DNA from: Paratinospora sagittata | Taxonomy: Eukaryota; Streptophyta; Magnoliopsida; Ranunculales; Menispermaceae | DNA length: 64,000 nucleotides | Assembly: GCA_035771175.1 (NCBI GenBank) | Contig: CM069610.1 | Location: 24,456,501 to 24,520,500 of the forward strand | Direction: 5' to 3' | Part shown: positions 1 through 12,407 of the stretch, in pieces | How the letters are laid out: every line of letters begins with the position of its first letter | Numbering within the stretch: position 1 is the first letter of the stretch | The notes under the pieces: model-generated | Seen by the model: the letters and a program-made list of their open reading frames with translations, nothing else | Database searches by the model: none | What the model was told of the DNA's origin: nothing | Translations under genes and position numbers: made by a program

Positions 1-242
1 TTGATTCTTGCATTTGTCAAAACAAGCTTCGAATAGAATCAAAATTGCAATCTGTCTTGATGATAACGTCGTTGATCAGCAAGTCCTTCATTTTATCCCT
101 TTTGTGCTTAGATTTGCATAGGCTATCCATTGTTTTAAGTTGTAAGTATATATGAAGTGGTCTCGGTAAGATAACACAACAAAAAAGAACACATCAATTG
201 TCTTTCATCAAAAACACATCAAACAATAGCTTTCGAAGTCTA

Positions 243-307
243 CAAAGATCAAGCTAAAAGAACGAAGACATATCTCATGCCTAAGTAAGGCATTAGTTTG
301 ATCTTTG
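243..307 (+). other. Nested inverted repeat, representative copy
   Basis: The outer arms are CAAAGATCAAGCTA (243-256) and TAGTTTGATCTTTG (294-307), which pair at 13 of 14 positions. Between them, next to the right arm, is a second hairpin ATGCCT-AAGTA-AGGCAT (277-293) with a perfect 6-bp stem and 5-base loop. The arrangement recurs in almost every monomer. A units change the loop to AACTA while keeping the stem, and C units lose the last bases of the left outer arm (CAAGCTCG). It could fold in RNA or extrude as a cruciform. I have no evidence that either occurs. Confidence 0.7.
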
Positions 308-1001
308 GTGTGTAGGGTAACCTCTCGATCAATCTCAGCACTAAAACTCTGAAATCTGCAAAGTCTTCAAAATCACTTCGATATAGTATTTCATTTTGAA
401 AAAATGTTTTCCGAAAGGTTTTAATCATAATTTCAATGAGTTTTGAATTATTTAAAAGTTTTTAATCTTATACAATATGTGTTGAGTTAATGGAATGGTT
501 CTTGAGTGTCAAAATATTAATTTTACAAAAATAAGGCTATCCAGCAATTTGCCAAGATTTTCCTGGAGGCACTAGCGCACTATCCGTGTTGACAGCACGC
601 TGATAGGGTTCTATAACAAAACATTTGTTTTTCTGAAAAATTGTCTATACCGCGCTATCCCCTTTGATACTTCGCTATAAAGCTGTTGCCGTGACCTTTC
701 CATTTTTAGTAAAATGGGCAATAGCGCGATATAGGCCTCGATAACGCGCTATCGGAAAGTCCGTAAAACTCGAGCTCTCGGGTTTGTGTATATCAATCTG
801 CTATCGCCTGCTATCTGTCAATTGAGAACATGATACACAACCCAATAGCACGCTATCCACGTCTGTGAAAAAAATCTGATATTTCTAACGAGAAAAATGT
901 GGGCACTTCTGCTTGCTCGATTTTTCTATTCCTTATACAATTTCTCCAGGTTGTCTTAATTGAAATATTCTCTACTAACACCTAGATGATTCCCACTGTC
1001 T

Positions 1002-1140
1002 CGCACGCCCAAAACAACTTTAGATTAAACAATGTTTTGAATTCAAATCATTTTGTACTCTCTTGCCCTTTAACCCGCAACTTCTAATTTTATAAAACAC
1101 TCATTCTCTGATTTTCAAAAATACAACACACACGATTTTT
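1002..1140 (+). promoter_or_regulatory. Conserved block with TATA-like site, representative copy
   Basis: The stretch from CACGCCC through GAATTC, CCCTTTAACCC, TATAAAAC (1091-1098) and CAAAAATACAACACACACG is among the least variable parts of the monomer across the window. TATAAAAC fits a plant TATA box, and the AC-rich stretch 20-40 bp downstream could hold a transcription start. If the monomer derives from an LTR this would be the U3/R junction. One base is missing just after the TATA core in the monomers ending at about 11848 and 17783. There is no evidence of activity, and a chance TATA in AT-rich DNA is possible. Confidence 0.4.
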
Positions 1141-4100
1141 GCAAGTTAGATTGAGCTTTCCAAAGAGTTTTTCAAGAGAAGAAAGTATTGATTCTTGCAT
1201 TTGTCAAAACAAGCTTCGAATAGAATCAAAATTGCAATCTGTCTTGATGATAACGTCGTTGATCAGCAAGTCCTTCATTTTATCCCTTTTGTGCTTAGAT
1301 TTGCATAGGCTATCCATTGTTTTAAGTTGTAAGTATATATGAAGTGGCCTCGGTAAGATAACACAACAAAAAAGAACACATCAATTGTCTTTCATCAAAA
1401 ACACATCAAACAATAGCTTTCGAAGTCTACAAAGATCAAGCTAAAAGAACGAAGACATATCTCATGCCTAAGTAAGGCATTAGTTTGATCTTTGGTGTGT
1501 AGGGTAACCTCTCGATCAATCTCAGCACTAAAACTCTGAAATCTGCAAAGTCTTCAAAATCACTTCGATATAGTATTTCATTTTGAAAAAATGTTTTCCG
1601 AAAGGTTTTAATCATAATTTCAAAGAGTTTTGAATTATTTAAAAGTTTTTAATCTTATACAATATGTTTTGAGTTAATGGAATGGTTCTTGAGTGTCAAA
1701 ATATTAATTTTACAAAAATAAGGCTATCCAGCAATTTGCCAAGATTTTCCTGAAGGCACTAGCGCACTATCCGTGTTGACAGCACGCTGATAGGGTTCTA
1801 TAACAAAACATTTGTTTTTCTGAAAAATTGTCTATACCGCGCTATCCCCTTTGATACTTCGCTATAAAGCTGTTGCCGTGACCTTTCCATTTTTAGTAAA
1901 ATGGGCAATAGCGCGATATAGGCCTCGATAACGCGCTATCGGAAAGTCCGTAAAACTCGAGCTCTCGGGTTTGTGTATATCAATCTGCTATCGCCTGCTA
2001 TATCTGTCAATTGAGAACATGATACACAACCCAATAGCACGCTATCCACGTCTGTGAAAAAAATCTGATATTTCTAACGAGAAAAATGTGGGCACTTATG
2101 CTTGCTCGATTTTTCTATTCCTTATACAATTTCTCCAGGTTGTCTTAATTGAAATATTCTCTACTAACACCTAGATGATTCCCACTGTCTCGCACGCCCA
2201 AAACAACTTTAGATTAAACAATGTTTTGAATTCAAATCATTTTGTACTCTCTTGCCCTTTAACCCGCAACTTCTAATTTTATAAAACACACATTCTCTGA
2301 TTTTCAAAAATACAACACACACGATTTTTGCAAGTTAGATTGAGCTTTCCAAAGAGTTTTTCAAGAGAAGAAAGTATTGATTCTTGCATTTGTCAAAACA
2401 AGGTTTGAATAGAATCAAAATTGTAATCTGTCTTGATGATAACGTCGTTGATAAGTAAGTCGTTCATTTTATCCCTTTTGTGCTTAGATTTGCAGAGGCT
2501 ATCCATTGTTTTAAGTTGTAAGTATATATGAAGTGGTCTCGGTAAGATAACACAACAAAAAAGAACACATCAATTGTCTTTCATCAAAAACACATCAAAC
2601 AATAGCTTTCGAAGTCTACAAAGATCAAGCTAAAGGAACGAAGACATATCTCATGCCTAAGTAAGGCATTTGTTTGATCTTTGGTGTGTAGGGTAACCTC
2701 TCGATCAATCTCAGCACTAAAACTCTGCAATCTGCAAAGTCTTCAAAATCACTTCGATATAGTATTTCATTTTGAAAAAATGTTCTCCGAAAGGTTTTAA
2801 TCATAATTTCAATGAGTTTTGAATTATTTAAAAGTTTTTAATCTTATACAATATGTTTTGAGTTAATGGAATGGTTCTTGAGTGTCAAAATATTAATTTT
2901 ACAAAAATAAGGCTATCCAGCAATTTGCCAAAATTTTTCTGAAGGCACTAGCGCACTATCAGTGTTGACAGCACGCTGATAGGGTCCTATAACAAAACAT
3001 TTGTTATTCTGAAAAATTGTCTATACCGCGCTATCCCCTTTGATACTTCGCTATAAAGCTGTTGCCGTGACCTTTCCATTTTTAGTAAAATGGGCAATAG
3101 CGCGATATAGGCCTCGATAACACGCTATCGGAAAGTCCGTAAAACTCGAGCTCTCGGGTTTGTGTATATCGATCTGCTATAGCCTGCTATCTGTCAATTG
3201 AGAACATGATACACAACCCAATAGCACGCTATCCACGTCTGTGAAAAAAATCTGATATTTCTAACGAGAAAAATGTGGGACTTCTGCTTGCTCGATTTTT
3301 CTATTCCTTATACAATTTCTCCAGGTTGTCTTAATTGAAATATTCTCTACTAACACCTAGATGATTCCCATTGTCTCGCACGCCCAAAACAACTTTAGAT
3401 TAAACCATGTTTTGAATTCAAATCATTTTGTACTCTCTTGCCCTTTAACCCGCAACTTCTAATTTTATAAAACACTCATTCTCTGATTTTAAAAAATACA
3501 ACACACAAGATTTTTGCAAGTTAGATTGAGCTTTCCAAAGAGTTTTTCAAGAGAAGAAAGTATTGATTCTTGCATTTGTCAAAACAAGCTTCGAATATAA
3601 TCAAAAATTGCAATCTGTCTTGATGATAACGTCGTTGATCAGCAAGTCCTTCATTTTATCCCTTTTGTGCTTAGATTTGCAGAGGCTATCCATTGTTTTA
3701 AGTTGTAAGTATATATGAAGTGGCCTCGGTAAGATAACACAACAAAAAAGAACACATCAATTGTCTTGCATCAAGAACACATCAAACAATAGCTTTCGAA
3801 GTCTACAAAGATCAAGCTAAAAGAACGAAGACAAATCTCATGCCTAAGTAAGGCATTTTGTTTGATCTTTGGTGTGTAGGGTAACCTCTCGATCAATCTC
3901 AGCACTAAAACTCTGAAATCTGCAAAGTCTTCAAAATCACTTCGATATAGTATTTCATTTTTAAAAAATGTTTTCCGAAAGGTTTTAATCATAATTTCAA
4001 AGAGTTTTGAATTACTTAAAAGTTTTTAATCTTATACAATATGTTTTGAGTTAATGGAATGGTTCTTGAGTGTCAACATATTAATTTTACAAAAATAAGG

Positions 4101-4938
4101 CTATCCAGCAATTTGCCAAGATTTTCCTGAAGGCACTAGCGCACTATCCGTGTTGACAGCACGCTGATAGGGTTCTATAACAAAACATTTGTTTTTCTGA
4201 AAAATTGTCTATACCGCGCTATCCCCTTTGATACTTCGCTATAAAGCTGTTGCCGTGACCTTTCCATTTTTAGTAAAATGGGCAATAGCGCGATATAGGC
4301 CTCGATAACGCGCTATCGGAAAGTCCGTAAACCTCGAGCTCTCGGGTTTGTGTATATCGATCTGCTATCGCCTGCTATCTGTCAATTGAGAACATGATAC
4401 ACAACCCAATAGCACGCTATCCACGTCTGTGAAAAAAATCTGATATTTCTAACGAGAAAAATGTGGGCACTTCTGCTTGCTCGATTTTTCTATTCCTTAT
4501 ACAATTTCTCCAGGTTGTCTTAATTGAAATATTCTCTACTAACACCTAGATGATTCCCATTGTCTCGCACGCCCAAAACAACTTTAGACTAAACAATGTT
4601 TTGAATTCAAATCATTTTGTACTCTCTTGCCCTTTAACCCGCAACTTCTAATTTTATAAAACACTCATTCTCTGATTTTCAAAAATACAACACACACGAT
4701 TTTTGCAAGTTAGATTGAGCTTTCCAAAGAGTTTTTCAAGAGAAGAAAGTATTGATTCTTGCATTTGTCAAAACAAGCTTCGAATATAATCAAAAATTGC
4801 AATCTGTCTTGATGATAACGTCGTTGATCAGCAAGTCCTTCATTTTATCCCTTTTGTGCTTAGATTTGCAGAGGCTATCCATTGTTTTAAGTTGTAAGTA
4901 TATATGAAGTGGTCTCGGTAATATAACACAACAAAAAA

Positions 4939-4999
4939 GAACACATCAATTGTCTTTCATGAAGAACACATCAATTGTCTTTCATCAAAAACACATCAA
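4939..4999 (+). repeat. 25-bp element expanded to three copies
   Basis: The phrase GAACACATCAA starts at 4939, 4964 and, as AAACACATCAA, at 4989: three copies at an exact 25-bp period. Most monomers have two copies at this place, and some have one. The expansion accounts for most of the unusual 1213-bp length of this monomer. Replication slippage or misaligned exchange between short direct repeats is the likely cause. Confidence 0.9.
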
Positions 5000-5631
5000 A
5001 CAATAGCTTTCGAAGTCTACAAAGATCAAGCTAAAAGAACAAAGACATATCTCATGCCTAAGTAAGGCATTAGTTTGATCTTTGGTGTGTAGGGTAACCT
5101 CTCGATCAATCTCAGCACTAAAACTCTTAAATCTGCAAAGTCTTCAAAATCACTTCGATATAGTATTTCATTTTGAAAAAATGTTTTCCGGAAGGTTTTA
5201 ATCATAATTTCAATGAGTTTTGAATTATTTAAAAGTTTTTAATCTTATACAATATGTTTTGAGTTAATGGAATGGTTCTTGAGTGTCAAAATATTAATTT
5301 TACAAAAATAAGGCCATCCAGCAATTTGCCAAGATTTTCCTGAAGGCACTAGCGCACTATCCGTGTTGACAGCACGCTGATAGGGTTCTATAACAAAACA
5401 TTTGTTTTTCTGAAAAATTGTCTATACCGCGCTATCCCCTTTGATACTTCGCTATAAAGCTGTTGCCGTGACCTTTCCATTTTTAGTAAAATGGGCAATA
5501 GCGCGATATAGGCCTCGATAACGCGCTATCGGAAAGTCCGTAAAACTCGAGCTCCCGGGTTTGTGTATATCGATCTGCTATCGCCTGCTATCTGTCAATT
5601 GAGAACATGATACACAACCCAATAGCACGCC

Positions 5632-7589
5632 ATCCACGTCTGTGAAAAAAATATGATATTTCTAACGAGAAAAATGTGGGCACTTCTGCTTGCTCGATTT
5701 TTCTATTCCTTATACAATTTCTCCAGGTTGTCTTAATTGAAATATTCTCTACTAACACCTAGATGATTCCCATTGTCTCGCACGCCCAAAACAACTTTAG
5801 ATTAAACAATGTTTTGAATTCAAATCATTTTGTACTCTCTTGCCCTTTAACCCGCAACTTCTAATTTTATAAAACACTCATTCTCTGATTTTCAAAAATA
5901 CAACACACACGATTTTTGCAATTTAGATTGAGCTTTCCAAAGAGTTTTTCAAGAGAAGAAAGTATTGATTCTTGCATTTGTCAAAACAAGCTTCGAATAG
6001 AATCAAAATTGCAATCTGTCTTGATGATAACGTCGTTGATCAGCAAGTCCTTCATTTTATCCCTTTTGTGCTTAGATTTGCAGAGGCTATCCATTGTTTT
6101 AAGTTGTAAGTATATATGAAGTGGTGTCGGTAAGATAACACAACAAAAAAGAACACATCAATTGTCTTGCATCAAAAACACATCAAACAATAGCTTTCGA
6201 CGTCTACAAAGATCAAGCTAAAAGAACGAAGACATATCTCATGCCTAAGTAAGGCATTAGTTTGATCTTTGGTGTGTAGGGTAACCTCTCGATCAATCTC
6301 AGCACTAAAACTCTGAAATCTGCAAAGTCTTCAAAATCACTTCGATATAGTATTTCATTTTGAAAAAATGTTTTCCGAAAGGTTTTAATCATAATTTCAA
6401 TGAGTTTTGAATTATTTAAAAGTTTTTAATCTTATACAATATGTTTTGAGTTAATGGAATGGTTCTTGAGTGTCAAAATATTAATTTTACAAAAATAAGG
6501 CTATCCAGCAATTTGCCAAGATTTTCCTGAAGACACTAGCGCACCATCCGTGTTGACAGCACGCTGATAGGGTTCTATAACAAAACATTTGTTTTTCTGA
6601 ATAATTGTCTATACCGCGCTATCCCCTTTGATACTTCGCTATAAAGCCGTTGCCGTGACCTTTCCATTTTTAGTAAAATGGGCAATAGCGCGATATAGGC
6701 CTCAATAACACGCTATCGGAAAGTCCGTAAAACTCGAGCTCTCAGGTTTGTGTATATCAATCTGCTATCGCCTGCTATCTGTCAATTGAGAACATGATAC
6801 ACAACCCAATAGCACGCTGTCAACGTCTGTGAAAAAAATCTGATATTTCTAACGAGAAAAATGTGGGCACTTCTGCTTGCTCGATTTTTCTATTCCTTAT
6901 ACAATTTCTCCAGGTTGTCTTAATTGAAATATTCTCTACTAACACCTAGATGATTCCCATTGTCTCGCACGCCCAAAACAACTTTAGATTAAACAATGTT
7001 TTGAATTCAAATCATTTTGTACTCTCTTGCCCTTTAACCCGCAACTTCTAATTTTATAAAACACTCATTCTCTAATTTTCAAAAATACAACACACACGAT
7101 TTTTGCAAGTTAGATTGAGCTTTCCAAAGAGTTTTTCAAGAGAAGAAAGTATTGATTCTTGCAATTGTCAAAACAAGCTTCGAATAGAATCAAAATTGCA
7201 ATCTGTCTTGATGATAACGTCGTTGATCAGCAAGTCCTTCATTTTATCCCTTTTGTGCTTAGATTTGCAGAGGCTATCCATTGTTTTAAGTTGTAAGTAT
7301 ATATGAAGTGGTCTCGGTAAGATAACACAACAAAAAAGAACACATCAATTGTCTTGCATCAAAAACACATCAAACAATAGCTTTCGAAGTCTACAAAGAT
7401 CAAGCTAAAAGAACGAAGACATATATCATGCCTAAGTAAGGCATTAGTTTGATCTTTGGTGTGTAGGGTAACCTCTCGATCAATCTCAGCACTAAAACTC
7501 TGAAATCTGCAAAGTCTTCAAAATCACTTCGATATAGTATTTCATTTTGAAAAAATGTTTTCCGAAAGGTTTTAATCATAATTTCAATG
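5632..7589. repeat. Duplicated multi-monomer block, copy 1 (shift 3561 bp)
   Basis: By eye this 1958-bp stretch matches 9193-11150 without a difference. It includes a string of rare variants: ATTTAG instead of GTTAG at the phase point, GTGGTGTCGG, TTTCGACGTC, GAAGACACTAGCGCACC, GAATAATTGTC, GCTGTCAACG and TCTAATTTTC. The match breaks at 5631 (C against T in the copy) on the left and at 7590 (A against T) on the right. The shift equals three monomers, so the copy arose by duplication of a multi-monomer block and not by point mutation. Confidence 0.85.
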
Positions 7590-9192
7590 AGTTTTGAATT
7601 ATTTAAAAGTTTTTAATCTTATACAATATGTTTTGAGTTAATGGAATGGTTCTTGAGTGTCAAAATATTAATTTTACAAAAATAAGGCTATCCAGCAATT
7701 TGCCAAGATTTTCCTGAAGGCACTAGCGCACTATCAGTGTTGACAGCACGCTGATAGGGTTCTATAACAAAACATTTGTTTTTCTGAAAAATTGTCTATA
7801 CCGCGCTATCCCCTTTGATACTTCGCTAAAAAGCTGTTGCCGTGACCTTTCCATTTTTAGTAAAATGGGCAAAAGCGCGATATAGGCCTCGATAACGCGC
7901 TATCGGAAAGTCCGTAAAACTCGAGCTCTCGGGTTTGTGTATATCAATCTACTATCGCCTGCTATCTGTCAATTGAGAACACGATACACAACCCAATAGC
8001 ACGCTATCCACGTCTGTGAAAAAAATTTGATATTTCTAACGAGAAAAATGTGGGCACTTCTGCTTGCTCGATTTTTCTATTCCTTATACAATTTCTCCAG
8101 GTTGTCTTAATTGAAATATTCTCTACTAACACCTAGATGATTCCCATTGTCTCGCACGCCCAAAACAACTTTAGATTAAACAATGTTTTGAATTCAAATC
8201 ATTTTGTACTCTCTTGCCCTTTAACCCGCAACTTCTAATTTTATAAAACACTCATTCTCTGATTTTCAAAAATACAACACACACGATTTTTGCAAGTTAG
8301 ATTGAGCTTTCCAAAGAGTTTTTCAAGAGAAGAAAGTATTGATTCTTGCATTTGTCAAAACAAGCTTCGAATAGAATCAAAATTGCAATCTGTCTTGATG
8401 ATAACGTCGTTGATCAGCAAGTCCTTCATTTTATCCCTTTTGGGCTTAGATTTGCAGAGGCTATCCATTGTTTTAAGTTGTAAGTATATATGAAGTGGTC
8501 TCGGTAAGATAACACAACAAAAAAGAACACATCAATTGTCTTGCATCAAAAACACATCAAACAATAGCTTTCGAAGTCTACAAAGATCAAGCTAAAAGAA
8601 CGAAGACATATCTCATGCCTAAGTAAGGCATTAGTTTGATCTTTGGTGTGTAGGGTAACCTCTCGATCAATCTCAGCACTAAAACTCTGAAATCTGCAAA
8701 GTCTTCAAAATCACTTCGATATAGTATTTCATTTTGAAAAAATGTTTTCCGAAAGGTTTTAATCATAATTTCAATGAGTTTTGAATTATTTAAAAGTTTT
8801 TAATCTTATACAATATGTTTTGAGTTAATGGAATGGTTCTTGAGTGTCAAAATATTAATTTTACAAAAATAAGGCTATCCAGCAATTTGCCAAGATTTTC
8901 CTGAAGGCACTAGCGCACTATCAGTGTTGACAGCACGCTGATAGGGTTCTATAACAAAACATTTGTTTTTCTGAAAAATTGTCTATACTGCGCTATCCCC
9001 TTTGATACTTCGCTATAAAGCTGTTGCCGTGACCTTTCCATTTTTAGTAAAATGGGCAATAGCGCGATATAGGCCTCGATAACGCGCTATCAGAAAGTCC
9101 GTAAAACTCGAGCTCTCGGGTTTGTGTATATCAATCTGCTATCGCCTGCTATCTGTCAATTGAGAACATGATACACAACCCAATAGCACGCT
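7590..9192. repeat. Satellite DNA between duplicated blocks, ordinary monomers
   Basis: This stretch holds the end of the monomer phased at 7103 and most of the one at 8290. Both are 1187 bp long and of the basal type, with CTATCAGTGTTGACAG in the palindrome region. Private changes include CGCTAAAAAG near 7826, GGGCAAAAGCGCG near 7867 and TTTTGGGCTT near 8440. Nothing other than satellite sequence is present. Confidence 0.85.
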
Positions 9193-11150
9193 ATCCACGT
9201 CTGTGAAAAAAATATGATATTTCTAACGAGAAAAATGTGGGCACTTCTGCTTGCTCGATTTTTCTATTCCTTATACAATTTCTCCAGGTTGTCTTAATTG
9301 AAATATTCTCTACTAACACCTAGATGATTCCCATTGTCTCGCACGCCCAAAACAACTTTAGATTAAACAATGTTTTGAATTCAAATCATTTTGTACTCTC
9401 TTGCCCTTTAACCCGCAACTTCTAATTTTATAAAACACTCATTCTCTGATTTTCAAAAATACAACACACACGATTTTTGCAATTTAGATTGAGCTTTCCA
9501 AAGAGTTTTTCAAGAGAAGAAAGTATTGATTCTTGCATTTGTCAAAACAAGCTTCGAATAGAATCAAAATTGCAATCTGTCTTGATGATAACGTCGTTGA
9601 TCAGCAAGTCCTTCATTTTATCCCTTTTGTGCTTAGATTTGCAGAGGCTATCCATTGTTTTAAGTTGTAAGTATATATGAAGTGGTGTCGGTAAGATAAC
9701 ACAACAAAAAAGAACACATCAATTGTCTTGCATCAAAAACACATCAAACAATAGCTTTCGACGTCTACAAAGATCAAGCTAAAAGAACGAAGACATATCT
9801 CATGCCTAAGTAAGGCATTAGTTTGATCTTTGGTGTGTAGGGTAACCTCTCGATCAATCTCAGCACTAAAACTCTGAAATCTGCAAAGTCTTCAAAATCA
9901 CTTCGATATAGTATTTCATTTTGAAAAAATGTTTTCCGAAAGGTTTTAATCATAATTTCAATGAGTTTTGAATTATTTAAAAGTTTTTAATCTTATACAA
10001 TATGTTTTGAGTTAATGGAATGGTTCTTGAGTGTCAAAATATTAATTTTACAAAAATAAGGCTATCCAGCAATTTGCCAAGATTTTCCTGAAGACACTAG
10101 CGCACCATCCGTGTTGACAGCACGCTGATAGGGTTCTATAACAAAACATTTGTTTTTCTGAATAATTGTCTATACCGCGCTATCCCCTTTGATACTTCGC
10201 TATAAAGCCGTTGCCGTGACCTTTCCATTTTTAGTAAAATGGGCAATAGCGCGATATAGGCCTCAATAACACGCTATCGGAAAGTCCGTAAAACTCGAGC
10301 TCTCAGGTTTGTGTATATCAATCTGCTATCGCCTGCTATCTGTCAATTGAGAACATGATACACAACCCAATAGCACGCTGTCAACGTCTGTGAAAAAAAT
10401 CTGATATTTCTAACGAGAAAAATGTGGGCACTTCTGCTTGCTCGATTTTTCTATTCCTTATACAATTTCTCCAGGTTGTCTTAATTGAAATATTCTCTAC
10501 TAACACCTAGATGATTCCCATTGTCTCGCACGCCCAAAACAACTTTAGATTAAACAATGTTTTGAATTCAAATCATTTTGTACTCTCTTGCCCTTTAACC
10601 CGCAACTTCTAATTTTATAAAACACTCATTCTCTAATTTTCAAAAATACAACACACACGATTTTTGCAAGTTAGATTGAGCTTTCCAAAGAGTTTTTCAA
10701 GAGAAGAAAGTATTGATTCTTGCAATTGTCAAAACAAGCTTCGAATAGAATCAAAATTGCAATCTGTCTTGATGATAACGTCGTTGATCAGCAAGTCCTT
10801 CATTTTATCCCTTTTGTGCTTAGATTTGCAGAGGCTATCCATTGTTTTAAGTTGTAAGTATATATGAAGTGGTCTCGGTAAGATAACACAACAAAAAAGA
10901 ACACATCAATTGTCTTGCATCAAAAACACATCAAACAATAGCTTTCGAAGTCTACAAAGATCAAGCTAAAAGAACGAAGACATATATCATGCCTAAGTAA
11001 GGCATTAGTTTGATCTTTGGTGTGTAGGGTAACCTCTCGATCAATCTCAGCACTAAAACTCTGAAATCTGCAAAGTCTTCAAAATCACTTCGATATAGTA
11101 TTTCATTTTGAAAAAATGTTTTCCGAAAGGTTTTAATCATAATTTCAATG
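9193..11150. repeat. Duplicated multi-monomer block, copy 2 of 5632-7589
   Basis: This carries the same rare variant string as 5632-7589, shifted by 3561 bp. From 9611 onward the same sequence is also the left part of a larger block copied again at 15545. Variants such as GTGGTGTCGG (6120, 9682, 15616) and the CGACGTC change therefore occur three times in the window. Confidence 0.85.
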
Positions 11151-12407
11151 TGTTTTGAATTATTTAAAAGTTTTTAATCTTATACAATATGTTTTGAGTT
11201 AATGGAATGGTTGTTGAGTGTCAAAATATTAATTTTACAAAACTAAGGATATCCAGCAATTTGCCAAGATTTTCCTGAAGGCACTAGCGCACTATCAGTG
11301 TTGACAGCACGCTGATAGGGTTCTATAACAAAACATTTGTTATTCTTAAAAATTGTCTATATCGCGCTATCCCCTTTGATACTTCGCTATAAAGCTGTTG
11401 CCGTGACCTTTCCATTTTTAGTAAAATGGGCAATAGCGCGATATAGGCCTCGATAACGCGCATCAGAAAGTCCGTAAAACTCGAGCTCTCGGGTTTGTGT
11501 ATATCAATCTGCTATCGCCTGCTATCTGTCAATTGAGAACATGATACACAACCCAATAGCACGCTATCCACGTCTGTGAAAAAAATCTGATATTTCTAAC
11601 GAGAAAAATGTGGGCACTTCTGCTTGCTCGATTTTTCTATTCCTTATACAATTTCTCCAGGTTGTCTTAATTGAAATATTCTCTACTAACACCTAGATGA
11701 TTCCCATTGTCTCGCACGCCCAAAACAACTTTAGATTAAACAATGTTTTGAATTCAAATCATTTTGTACTCTCTTGCCCTTTAACCCGCAACTTCTAATT
11801 TTATAAACACTCATTCTCTGATTTTCAAAAATACAACACACACGATTTTTGCAATTTAGATTGAGCTTTCCAAAGAGTTTTTCAAGAGAAGAAAGTATTG
11901 ATTCTTGCATTTGTCAAAACAAGCTTCGAATAGAATCAAAATTGCAATCTGTCTTGATGATAACGTCGTTGATCAGCAAGTCCTTCATTTTATCCCTTTT
12001 GTGCTTAGATTTGCAGAGGCTATCCATTGTTTTAAGTTGTAAGTATATATGAAGTGGTCTCGGTAAGATAACACAACAAAAAAGAACACATCAATTGTCT
12101 TGCATCAAAAACACATCAAACAATAGCTTTCGAAGTCTACAAAGATCAAGCTAAAAGAACGAAGACATATCTCATGCCTAAGTAAGGCATTAGTTTGATC
12201 TTTGGTGTGTAGGGTAACCTCTCGATCAATCTCAGCACTAAAACTCTGAAATCTGCAAAGTCTTCAAAATCACTTCGATATAGTATTTCATTTTGAAAAA
12301 ATGTTTTCCGAAAGGTTTTAATCATAATTTCAATGAGTTTTGAATTATTTAAAAGTTTTTAATCTTATACAATATGTTTTGAGTTAATGGAATGGTTCTT
12401 GAGTGTC
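9611..12407. repeat. Left part of a five-monomer duplication, source-side copy
   Basis: This matches 15545-18341 at a shift of 5934-5936 bp (five monomers). Shared marks include CAATGTGTTTTG, GTTGTTGAGTG, AACTAAGGATATCC, TTATTCTTAAAAATTG, a one-base shortened ATAAACACTC after the TATA-like site, and ATTTAG at the phase point of the 11849 monomer. The difference I see is the 2-bp loss at 11460 (GCGCATCAG against GCGCTATCAG). The match ends at 12408, where this copy has GTGTCCAAATATT and the other GTGTCAAAAGATT. Confidence 0.83.

Larger units (their letters stand above)
1..5631. repeat. Satellite segment 1: basal 1187-bp monomers
   Basis: This segment holds the left-edge partial monomer and those phased at 1139, 2328, 3514 and 4703. 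The first two share a private variant (GATTTGCATAGG near 113 and 1301), so they are each other's closest copies. Small private indels change the spacing: a 2-bp TA gain near 1995, a 2-bp loss in the GTGGGACTTCTG stretch near 3276, and an extra A in the CAAAAATTGC string near 3605 and 4792. The monomer at 4703 is 1213 bp long because of a 25-bp duplication. No gene is present. The palindrome stem CTATCA/TGATAG is weakened here (CTATCC...TGACAG in most copies). Confidence 0.9.

Noticed and set aside
301..330. Telomere-like TGTAGGGTAACC and CCCTTTAACCC strings
   Set aside because: Each is a single imperfect unit per monomer and they are not in tandem. They do not make a telomeric or interstitial telomeric repeat.
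750..790. CENP-B box-like sequence near CTCGAGCTCTCGGG
   Set aside because: The required TTCG is not at the right distance from CGGG, so the box pattern fails.
1139..1342. A 67-codon open frame present in most monomers (also 5916, 7103, 8290, 9477 and so on), starting with TTG
   Set aside because: It has no ATG start and no recognisable domain. The differences between copies are mostly replacements (V to F, I to N, L to F, S to L, K to M), as expected without selection on a protein. Its repetition follows from the satellite itself.
3771..3992. Possible tRNA, 5S rRNA or Pol III gene, from GGTTC-like strings near palindromes
   Set aside because: GGTTCTATAAC does not fit the B box, there is no matching A box at a proper distance, and no cloverleaf or 5S signature is visible.
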